DNA from: Rhodothermales bacterium
GTDB taxonomy: Bacteria; Bacteroidota; Rhodothermia; Rhodothermales; VXPQ01
DNA length: 64,000 bases
Direction of reading: 5' to 3'
NCBI GenBank assembly: GCA_951812335.1
Contig: OX638293.1
Coordinates: forward strand, 824,501-888,500
In this document: in pieces, positions 10,376 to 17,070 of the stretch
How positions within the stretch are numbered: the first letter of the stretch is position 1
Layout of the letters: every line of letters starts with the position of its first letter
Made by a program: the position numbers and the translations under genes
Notes under the pieces: model-generated
The model's database searches: none
What the model was told of the DNA's origin: nothing
Seen by the model: only the letters and a program-made list of their open reading frames with translations

Positions 10376-10590
10376 TTGGCGGCAAGGGAGATCCGATTTA
10401 CTTTGCCGGAGGCCTCGGCGGTTTTGCTGGTTGTCTACGATGCGAGGTGGAACGCCTTCTCGATAAGACTCTGGGAGCCGGTTACCATGAAGCGAGGTGG
10501 GATGCAACGGGCCTGCCCAGTGGAATCTATCTCTATCGGATCAAGGCAGGGGCCTTTGCGCAAACCAGGCGTATGACCTTGCTCAAATAA
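10376..10590 (+). pseudogene. Orphan sorting-domain remnant, copy B (10-bp deletion)
   Basis: Second copy of the sorting-domain remnant. Relative to copy A it lacks ten bases at about 10440 (GATGTGATGGGACGCGAGG became GATGCGAGG), which shifts the frame in the middle of the domain. The front half 'EIRFTLPEASAVLLVVYDA' and the back half 'EVERLLDKTLGAGYHEARW' are therefore in different frames. No function is expected. Confidence 0.6.
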
Positions 10591-10626
10591 GCTGTCTTCG
10601 TACGACATTACTCAACGGTGATCCAT

Positions 10627-11316
10627 ATGCCGCGTTATACCCTGCTACTTGCCGGCTGCCTCCTGTTGACATCCTCGGCAACGGCGCAAACAGCACAACC
10701 TGCCCGGTTGAATGTATCCGTGCAGGGCGGAGTCATCCGAAATTTTCAGCATGAGGATGAGGGCCAGCCGCGCAACGCATTCCATCCGGAAGTGCAAATT
10801 GCCAGCCGGCCTTTTCCGCTCGTCCGCGGGATTTCCTTACAGGGTGGCCTACATTGGGGGTATTGGGACGATGGAGTGCGTGAGCATAGGATAGAAGACT
10901 TCGGCCGCAATACCTATTCTCAAAGCAGCCACATTGCCGGAACCCGCTTCTACGTGGTCTCTACAAAAATTCCTTTCGTTTCCCTGAGCCTCTTCAGTGG
11001 CTTATCTTGGCACTTTGTCCGCAGTGACTTTGTAGGCGGTTTCAACGGCTGCTTAGACATCCCACCACCCTTATGCGATATTGCTGCCAGTGGCTATTTA
11101 ATCATCGACAGCGACTTAGACGGTTATTGGGGCAGAAAGTATCACGAGCGCTTCAGAGCCCTGGAAGTCGGTCTACGCGTAGCGGTTCCCCTCGGCAACA
11201 GGCTGGCGGTTACGACAGAAGCGAAGAAGTACATTCATCGTTCCATGGTGGAGCGTATTTCTCATACCCCAAACCGGTTTGTCTATAAACTGGGGCTTTC
11301 CTTCGGGTTTTTTTGA
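10627..11316 (+). CDS. Small outer-membrane beta-barrel protein, copy 3
   Basis: A 229-residue intact paralogue with the same signal peptide (ending 'SSATAQ') and the same barrel end 'YKLGLSFGFF'. Its middle loop (about residues 140-165, 'GGFNGCLDIPPPLCDIAASG') is unlike those of copies 1 and 2 and contains two cysteines that could form a disulphide across an extracellular loop. Divergence concentrated in predicted loops with conserved strands is what variable surface proteins show. Function is unknown. GTG 10618 is an alternative start. The sorting-domain tail found after copies 1 and 2 is missing here because the repeat unit ends at 11355. Confidence 0.75.
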   Translation: MPRYTLLLAGCLLLTSSATAQTAQPARLNVSVQGGVIRNFQHEDEGQPRNAFHPEVQIASRPFPLVRGISLQGGLHWGYWDDGVREHRIEDFGRNTYSQSSHIAGTRFYVVSTKIPFVSLSLFSGLSWHFVRSDFVGGFNGCLDIPPPLCDIAASGYLIIDSDLDGYWGRKYHERFRALEVGLRVAVPLGNRLAVTTEAKKYIHRSMVERISHTPNRFVYKLGLSFGFF

Positions 11317-11368
11317 CTCGACCGCAAGATTGCGCCAGGAAATAACAGGGCGCTACCAGAAATACGCT

Positions 11369-12757
11369 TCAGAATACGCGGAACAGGCCGTAAAACGCCA
11401 CCATCGCGATAGAAACGATACTGATCCAGAATAGCGTGTCGTAGACGCGCCCCGGTTTGAGTACCTCGGGGAGGTTGCGGTATCGAAAATGCAGTACGGC
11501 GAAAACCACAAGCAGCAGGATGACGGTGGTGATGGCTCCGCCTATGGCGACCATGATAGCCGGTAGCCTGATGAGCAGGAAAAGCGCTGCCCATACCAGA
11601 GGAATGATCCAGGCCAGCCATCCGATGGCGTTCCGGCGCGCCCTTGTTTCCTTGAAGTCGAACCACCCGATCTGCCCGAAAGCGTCTGCAAACAGGCGGG
11701 TCCAGATAGCAAGCGCGCCGAACAGCGTGGAAAAGAGCACCGTGAACGCGCCCGCGAGGAAAAGCGCGCCCGCCCAGTCTCCGAGGCTCTGCGTATAGAT
11801 CCGCGAAAGCGTGCTCACCAGCTCCATACCTTCAGGGAGCAGTCCCTGTCGATACAGAATCGCCGCGCCCAGCAGATAAAATGCCGCGGTCGTGACCGTA
11901 TACACGATCATCGCCGCTATGGCGTCCAGGTACAGGACGCGGATCCAGCCCTTTGCGCGCCTTGTCCAGGCGGCGGTCGCCTCGTAAGGGCCGGTATGCG
12001 CTGCGTACCCCTTTTCGATGAGCCAGTAATTGTAGGCCAGAATCTCGTCGCCTCCGACACCCGTAATGCCGAATGCGCCTATCGCAATGAGCACCACCTC
12101 AGGGGGAAGTTGAAAACCGAATCCCCCCAGAATGTCCTCTGCGGAGAACTGGAACGGCGTGAACTGCACGGCGACGACGCAAAACACGGTCAGCAACGTG
12201 AACAGGCCGATCAGCACCAGGGAAAGTTTCTCGATAGGGGCATACCGGCCGCGCTGGATAATGATCGATACGGCTACGCTGGCCGCGAGGCACCAGACCA
12301 CCACCGGAACCTGCGGGAAAACGAGGGCCAGTACGAGCGCCGTGCCTCCGATCACGCCGCCGACCTGCATCGTCTTGAGCACCATCAGGGTAAGCCAGGT
12401 CCATATGGTCCAGCTGGCCTTCCCGAAACGAGGGCCCGGCAAACCGTTCAGCGCCTCCATCGTGGATTGACCCGAATAGATAGCGTTCTTGCCGAATTCC
12501 ACCTGAACAGCCACCTTCACGAGGCAACTGACAAGGATGATCCAGAACATGACGAATCCGGCTTCCGCGCCCAATCGCGTGGTAGCGATCAATTCGCCGG
12601 AGCCGACAATGGACGCCGACAGGATAAACCCCGGTCCAAGGTAACGGAGCCGCCCGGAAAAGGTGGTCGGCGGCTCTTGTATCCGGTCCGGCAAGGGCCG
12701 GTACGGATTGATTTCCGGAGATGTGTTTGAATCTGTGTCGCGCGCCATACAGGGCAA
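11369..12757 (-). CDS. Nramp-related divalent metal transporter
   Basis: A 462-residue membrane protein with about eleven hydrophobic segments and the Nramp opening 'GPGFILSASIVGSGELIATT' (residues ~41-60). In classical MntH/Nramp proteins the first helix carries DPGN, whose Asp and Asn bind Mn or Fe. Here the corresponding place reads GSGE, so the metal site differs and the ion cannot be assumed. Helix 6, which has 'MPH' in MntH, reads 'AIGAFGITGVGGDEILAYNYW'. Proteins of this variant type are known as the 'Nramp family divalent metal transporter' of environmental bacteria. The tail abuts the truncated tandem array. The alternative start MARD (12748) is equally possible. Confidence 0.8.
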   Translation of the reverse strand: MPCMARDTDSNTSPEINPYRPLPDRIQEPPTTFSGRLRYLGPGFILSASIVGSGELIATTRLGAEAGFVMFWIILVSCLVKVAVQVEFGKNAIYSGQSTMEALNGLPGPRFGKASWTIWTWLTLMVLKTMQVGGVIGGTALVLALVFPQVPVVVWCLAASVAVSIIIQRGRYAPIEKLSLVLIGLFTLLTVFCVVAVQFTPFQFSAEDILGGFGFQLPPEVVLIAIGAFGITGVGGDEILAYNYWLIEKGYAAHTGPYEATAAWTRRAKGWIRVLYLDAIAAMIVYTVTTAAFYLLGAAILYRQGLLPEGMELVSTLSRIYTQSLGDWAGALFLAGAFTVLFSTLFGALAIWTRLFADAFGQIGWFDFKETRARRNAIGWLAWIIPLVWAALFLLIRLPAIMVAIGGAITTVILLLVVFAVLHFRYRNLPEVLKPGRVYDTLFWISIVSIAMVAFYGLFRVF

Positions 12758-12887
12758 TATACCCTGCGCAGCGCAAAAACGGCGGGGGGTTGGCGGAACG
12801 GGCGCGGATGCTTACTATAATGGTAGCACAAGATGATTCCGTCAGGACGTATACTTTTCGCCCCGCCAGGCACCCGCAAATAATATC

Positions 12888-13301
12888 ATGGAAGCCCATT
12901 CCACATTCGACGTCATCGGATGGGACGCCTCGTCCTATGACCGTCCCGAAGAAGGCCCCGAATTGACCCGCGTGACCATTCGGAAAAAATTCCGGGGTGA
13001 TCTCGACGGAGAAAGCACCGGCGAGGGGCTGTTTTGCGGACTGGGCGATCCGGAAGCTGGCGCGGGATATGTCGTTTCGGAAAAAGTGACAGGAACCCTT
13101 GCCGGACGAACCGGCACATTCGTTTTGCAGCACGGAGGCATCATGGGGCCAGACATGGCGCCGCACGCATTCGGGAATGTGGTGCCCGGATCGGGCACCG
13201 GCGAACTGGCCGGCCTCGGCGGCAAAATGGAAATAAGCCGCACAGAGGACGGCGTGCATACGCTGACCCTGAAATACGCTTTTGTCGGAGACGCCGCATG
13301 A
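12888..13301 (+). CDS. DUF3224 domain protein
   Basis: A 137-residue protein that fits the DUF3224 beta-barrel family along its whole length: 'FDVIGWDASSYD' at the start, 'KKFRGDLDGESTGEGL', 'GYVVSEKVTGTLAGRTGTFV' and 'LQHGG' in the middle, and 'VPGSGTGELAGLGGKMEI' with 'HTLTLKY' near the end. The family is allene-oxide-cyclase-like in fold and has no settled function. It has no signal peptide. It is divergently arranged with the Nramp-like gene across 130 nt containing a TATAAT hexamer at 12816, which may be a -10 element for this gene. Confidence 0.85.
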   Translation: MEAHSTFDVIGWDASSYDRPEEGPELTRVTIRKKFRGDLDGESTGEGLFCGLGDPEAGAGYVVSEKVTGTLAGRTGTFVLQHGGIMGPDMAPHAFGNVVPGSGTGELAGLGGKMEISRTEDGVHTLTLKYAFVGDAA

Positions 13302-13365
13302 CGTTGCCGGTATTGCCTGGCAGACAAGCCCGGACATAGCGGGCCGTCCCCGCCCTGCGCATTAT

Positions 13366-13401
13366 TTAATAACTTCTTACAAGTTATTAATCAGAGTATC
13401 C
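13366..13401. repeat. Solo repeat terminus with perfect 10-bp hairpin
   Basis: TTAATAACTT and AAGTTATTAA form a perfect 10-bp inverted repeat around CTTAC (13366-13390). The sequence then runs directly into TTAATCAGAGTATCC, the terminal repeat of the dispersed element. No other part of the element is visible. It lies 16 nt before the PHP gene start, so it forms that gene's 5' untranslated region. Confidence 0.6.
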
Positions 13402-13417
13402 CATACCCTATAGCCCC

Positions 13418-14656
13418 ATGCGCCGTCTTTGCTGTTTCCTTGCCCTGCTTCTGCTGACCGTTCCCGTCGCCGGAGCGCAACATACACAGCACGCCGACAG
13501 CCGCGCTATCGAGTTTCCCGACGTACCGGGATACCATACGCTGGTCTGCGATCTCCACACCCACACGGTGTTCTCCGACGGGAGCGTCTGGCCTGACATC
13601 CGCGTGCAGGAAGCGCTGCGCGACGGGCTCGACTGCCTTGCGATTACCGATCACATCGAATACCAACCGCATATCGAGGACATTCCGCATCCGGACCGCA
13701 ACCGGAGTTACGATCTGGCTGCGCAAGTGGTCGAAAGAATGATGGAGGACGAGCAGGAAGAGGCGGAAAACGAAGAAGCGGAGGGAGAGGAAGAGGCAGA
13801 CGAGAATGAAGAAGAAAACGTACCCCTTCTCGTCCTGCGGGGAGCGGAGATTACGCGGGCCATGCCGCCGGGTCATATAAACGCCGTCTTGCTGGAAGAC
13901 GTCAATCCCGTCCGGGTGGACTCCTCCGCAGATGCGATCCGCGAGGCCAACCGGCAAGGAGCGTTCGTCTTCTGGAATCATCCGAGTTGGCCGGCGCAAA
14001 AACCGGATGCGATTGCAGAACTCACCGACATGCATCGCGAGTTGATCGCCGAGGGACTGCTGCATGGCATCGAGGTGGTCAACGAACAATGGTATTCGGA
14101 CGAGGCGCTCCAGATCGCCCTCGACCACAATCTCGCCATCCTTGGGACCTCCGACATTCATGGCCTGATAGACTGGACCTTCGATGTGCCCGGAGGCGGC
14201 CACCGGTCCGCCACGCTCGTTTTTGCGACGGATCGTTCTCTCGAAGCCATCGGAGAGGCGTTCCGGATGCGGCGCACGGTAGCATGGTTCAAAGATATTC
14301 TGATCGGCAGGCCGGAGCACGTGCAGCCGCTGATCGAGGCGTCGCTCTCGATAAAGACCGCGGAATACGGCGAAGACAACTCTGTGCTCCATGTAGCTAT
14401 CGAAAACACGTCCGACGCGGCATTTACGCTGCGCAACCGGTCGGAATACACCTTCGCCGATGCGACGGACCTGATCGTCTTAGAGGCGCATGCCGTTACA
14501 TGGCTGGAGGTCAAGACCGGCGAACGGGGGTTTCGCCACGATCTCGTTTTCGAGGTGCTCAATGCCGTCACGGCGCCCTCCACGCATCCCGAATGGGCAT
14601 TGACCATCGAGGTGGAAGAAATGAGGGAAAGCGAGGCGGAAGAGGAAGGGGAATAA
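13418..14656 (+). CDS. Secreted PHP-domain metal-dependent phosphoesterase-like protein
   Basis: A 412-residue protein with a Sec signal (residues 1-20, '...VPVAGAQ') and a PHP domain: 'CDLHTHTVFSDG' (~44-55), 'AITDHIEYQPH' (~75), 'GAEITR' (~145), 'FWNHPSW' (~190) and 'LGTSDIHG' (~245). These supply the histidine/aspartate metal ligands. PHP domains hydrolyse phosphoesters, but exported single-domain members are poorly characterised. Between the second and third motifs is a strongly acidic insert (~108-132, almost all E/D/A/N), and the C-terminus is also acidic ('EEMRESEAEEEGE'). A C-terminal Ig-like region follows the catalytic domain. The last ~100 bp are duplicated at 16333-16432. Confidence 0.85.
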   Translation: MRRLCCFLALLLLTVPVAGAQHTQHADSRAIEFPDVPGYHTLVCDLHTHTVFSDGSVWPDIRVQEALRDGLDCLAITDHIEYQPHIEDIPHPDRNRSYDLAAQVVERMMEDEQEEAENEEAEGEEEADENEEENVPLLVLRGAEITRAMPPGHINAVLLEDVNPVRVDSSADAIREANRQGAFVFWNHPSWPAQKPDAIAELTDMHRELIAEGLLHGIEVVNEQWYSDEALQIALDHNLAILGTSDIHGLIDWTFDVPGGGHRSATLVFATDRSLEAIGEAFRMRRTVAWFKDILIGRPEHVQPLIEASLSIKTAEYGEDNSVLHVAIENTSDAAFTLRNRSEYTFADATDLIVLEAHAVTWLEVKTGERGFRHDLVFEVLNAVTAPSTHPEWALTIEVEEMRESEAEEEGE

Positions 14657-14672
14657 GCGGTAGCGAACCCGC
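14571..14672 (+). repeat. Direct repeat, upstream copy (3' end of PHP gene)
   Basis: The final ~86 bases of the PHP coding sequence plus 16 bases beyond its stop are repeated at 16333-16432 with about ten differences and a 6-base gap. The two copies bracket the AAA/DUF4143 gene and repeat copy c in the same orientation. Confidence 0.85.
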
Positions 14673-14737
14673 ATTGGGCCACTGGCGGTCATGAAATGCA
14701 ACAAGATCCGCTAAACCGTATGGTTGGCGGGGCGTTT

Positions 14738-15982
14738 TCACGACCACATTGCGTCGGCCGGGACCGCCCACAAGTTGCTATCGAAAGGCGCAATTCGATT
14801 GCCCCGATAAAGGACTATTCCACAGACAAAATCATCCTTTGCTTGCTGCCGCAATATTTTTAATCCTTTGAAGTGGTTTTCCGTTACGGCGTCCCGGTTT
14901 TTAACCTCGATGGCCGCCAATTTTCCATTCGGACCTTCCAGTACAAAGTCCACTTCTTTCCCATCGCTTGTTCTGAAGTGATACAACTCCGCGATACCTC
15001 CCGCCGCAGATAGCTGCTTGACAAGTTCCGTAGCGACAAAGTTTTCCAGAACTTGTCCGAACCTGTGCGGATCGTTGACTTCAGACTGCGCGAGATCGAT
15101 TCGCTGCAAATGACAGAGCAGCGAGGCATCGACAAGGTAGTTTTTCGGCGCCTTGACCAAACGCTTGCCGATATTGCGAAACCAGGGTTTTATGTCCATC
15201 GTCAGGAACATCATTTGCAGGAGAACGCGGTAATTTTTGGACGTTACGGCGTTCAGCCCGATCATTCTTGCAATATCGGCTTCATTGACCAGTCCTCCCG
15301 CCCGCCCTGCGAGCGTCTTGAGCAGGTTCGGCAATATTCCCAGCTTCGCAATATCCGCGATCTGTCGCACATCTCTTTGCAGTATGGTGGTTATGTAGCT
15401 CTCGAACCATTGCCGCCGAGCGGTTTCGTCCTGAGTCGAAATTTCAGGAAAGGTGGCTCTCCGGATAGCATCCGTCAGGGTTCCGTTTTTTTGTATCGCG
15501 CCGGGGCGGAAACGATTCTCCATAAGACAGGGCAGGAAGCTGCCCGATCCCCCCGAAACCTCCAACGCGGACAACGGGTAAAGCGTCAGGACGCTCATGC
15601 GGCCCACCAGGGCATCGGCCAATCCGGGCAGAGCCAGGATATTAGAGGACCCGGTCAGCAGATACTGACCGTTTGCAGCTTGTTTGTTCTTCAGGCGGGC
15701 CTCATCGACCATCGCTTTGAGTGCGCGGAACAACCCCGGCGCCATTTGCACTTCGTCGAGGATCAGGCGGCCTTTCCAGGCGCGCAGAAAACTTTCGGGA
15801 TGGGCGTGCGCCGCGCCCAGCATGGTGGCTTCGTCGAAAGTCACGTAGTCCGCGGGCCATTCGTTAGCGGCAAGCCTCAGCGCCAGCGTGCTTTTTCCCG
15901 CTTGCCGAGGACCGGCTACGTATACGACCGGAAAAACCCGCAAAGCTTCCAGAACAGTTTTGTTCAGACTTCGCTCGATCAT
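14738..15982 (-). CDS. AAA ATPase with DUF4143 domain
   Basis: A 414-residue ATPase of the widespread AAA_14 plus DUF4143 group. The P-loop 'AGPRQAGKST' is at residues ~23-32 and Walker B 'LILDEVQ' at ~71-77. A sensor-like 'YLLTGSSN' follows, then the DUF4143 winged-helix part and a restriction-endonuclease-like segment 'GKEVDFVLEGPNGKLAAIEVKN' near the C-terminus (D...E-x-K pattern). The cellular role of this family is unknown; it is common in accessory DNA. I start at ATG 15982 (MIERSLNKTV), as family members do; the frame could extend to 16084. It has lower G+C than its neighbours, is flanked by direct repeats and has a MITE-like repeat upstream, all suggesting acquisition. Confidence 0.87.
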   Translation of the reverse strand: MIERSLNKTVLEALRVFPVVYVAGPRQAGKSTLALRLAANEWPADYVTFDEATMLGAAHAHPESFLRAWKGRLILDEVQMAPGLFRALKAMVDEARLKNKQAANGQYLLTGSSNILALPGLADALVGRMSVLTLYPLSALEVSGGSGSFLPCLMENRFRPGAIQKNGTLTDAIRRATFPEISTQDETARRQWFESYITTILQRDVRQIADIAKLGILPNLLKTLAGRAGGLVNEADIARMIGLNAVTSKNYRVLLQMMFLTMDIKPWFRNIGKRLVKAPKNYLVDASLLCHLQRIDLAQSEVNDPHRFGQVLENFVATELVKQLSAAGGIAELYHFRTSDGKEVDFVLEGPNGKLAAIEVKNRDAVTENHFKGLKILRQQAKDDFVCGIVLYRGNRIAPFDSNLWAVPADAMWS

Positions 15983-16076
15983 CGCGTTGCGTGTACCGTG
16001 TGCAAATATCAAGGATACTCCGGTCAAAACCACTGTGCTCAGCACGTCACGTCCGCAACGTACGGTCACATTCCAG

Positions 16077-16257
16077 CGTTGCAATCAGCGGGAAATACTG
16101 CGGATTCGGGGCATCGCAGACGTGAAGCGCCCTTCGGGAGGCCGCGAGGGGCACGCTGGCTGTGTCATTCCTCATTACGTGGGGCCTGCCACGTTTCTTC
16201 GTCATCCCTTGCCGGCGCACCCCTCTCAGCCTCTGAATTCCGTAGATTTAATTAGGA
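16077..16257. repeat. MITE-like repeat, copy c (degenerate)
   Basis: Order: shortened H2 module ('CGTGAAGCGCCCTTCGGGAGG'-like), then the H1 hairpin with arms around GCGAGGGGCACGCTGGC and GCCGGCGCACCCCTCTC, then a decayed terminus 'GATTTAATTAGGATA'. The inner stem is ACGTGG/CCACGT, where most copies have ATGTGG/CCACAT, a paired change. The other terminus cannot be found. Confidence 0.75.
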
Positions 16258-16332
16258 TATTATAAAGATATAATTTATATTTTATAAAAGTAAAATTTAT
16301 TTTTGCAAGAATCTAGGGCACGCCAAGTGGTT

Positions 16333-16432
16333 CGGGGCCCCCTCCACCCATCCCGAATGGACATTGACCATCGAGGTGGAAGAGATGAGGGAAGGGGAGG
16401 CGGAAGAGGAATAAGCGGTATCAAACCCGCAC
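16333..16432 (+). pseudogene. Duplicated 3' remnant of the PHP gene
   Basis: A direct copy of the last part of the PHP gene, including the acidic C-terminal codons, the stop and a short 3' flank. The upstream body of the gene is missing; just before it is a short AT-rich stretch (16255-16310) unlike its surroundings. It may be the scar of a tandem PHP duplication interrupted by the AAA gene, or a target duplication made on its insertion. Confidence 0.75.
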
Positions 16433-16455
16433 CGTGCTATGTGAGCAGGTATTTC

Positions 16456-16935
16456 CTAAAGGTCTTCATAACATTCCTTCCATGCTTCGCAAGCCTGATT
16501 AAAACAAGACACAGCAAGCAATAACAAATTATGATGCCACCTTTCAGCCTCGCGTAACACATCCGGAAAAGAAAACGAGTCAAACATCTTTGGCTGCGTA
16601 TACAGTTTGTGCATCTCCAAACCCGCGTCCGCGCATTCTCGAAGTCTTTGCCGCGCAATCAAACGTATTTCCCGTGCCGCCGAGGTGTCTGTCCATTCAT
16701 CTGAAGCGAGTTCCCGTATCGCAGCGGCTCTCAGCCGCATCGATGCTGCGTTTTTCCGCGCTTCCGAAATGGCTCTGCGCCTCTGAATTACCAGCATCCA
16801 CTTAAAGGGTATTCCCGTCGGGAGTAACTTCATAGCTTCCAGAAACTTCACCTGAAGGTCGCACGATTCAGCCATACACTCCCATGCCTCTACTTCTGCT
16901 TTAAAGGCCGCCAATAGCAGGGATCGTTCGTTCAT
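16456..16935 (-). CDS. Hypothetical helical protein
   Basis: About 159 residues from ATG 16935 (MNERSLLLAAF); the frame could begin at 16992. No family recognised. The sequence is rich in Ala, Glu, Arg and Leu, predicted mostly alpha-helical, with regularly spaced Cys and Trp ('EAWECMAESCDLQVKFLEAM', 'SCFNQACEAWKECYEDL'). The two terminal blocks share an 'EAW.C' pattern, hinting at an internal repeat. It has no signal peptide or membrane segment. It is less G+C-rich than its neighbours and lies in the accessory stretch beside the PHP remnant, so horizontal origin is plausible. Reality as a gene rests on length and the absence of a better frame. Confidence 0.5.
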   Translation of the reverse strand: MNERSLLLAAFKAEVEAWECMAESCDLQVKFLEAMKLLPTGIPFKWMLVIQRRRAISEARKNAASMRLRAAAIRELASDEWTDTSAAREIRLIARQRLRECADAGLEMHKLYTQPKMFDSFSFPDVLREAERWHHNLLLLAVSCFNQACEAWKECYEDL

Positions 16936-17070
16936 GGTTTCGCCGGGGTCAGAAATGGTAGCAATGAGGAATAGTCCGTAAAAACCGGACATATTTTCCC
17001 GGAATTTGAACTTAACGTGTAGCGTTGCAACCTTGTTCTGATCCGATCATTCCGAACCGCCTCTGGTCGG

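Larger units (their letters stand above)
8411..11355 (+). repeat. Three-copy tandem duplication of a small outer-membrane protein gene
   Basis: Unit starts (AAGCTGTCT(T/G)CGTACGACAT) are at 8411, 9482 and 10589, giving spacings of 1071 and 1107 bp. Each unit holds a short barrel-protein gene. Units 1 and 2 also carry a ~380-bp tail with a broken sorting-domain sequence. The third unit is cut off at 11355, about 20 bp into that tail (just after AATAACAGGGCGCTA), where it meets the 3' flank of the Nramp-like gene. Flanking blocks are nearly identical while the middle of the barrel genes has diverged. Confidence 0.9.

Noticed and set aside
12099-13337. Reverse-strand 412-codon frame over the Nramp-like and DUF3224 genes
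   Set aside because: Both overlapped genes have clear families in other frames; this frame has none.
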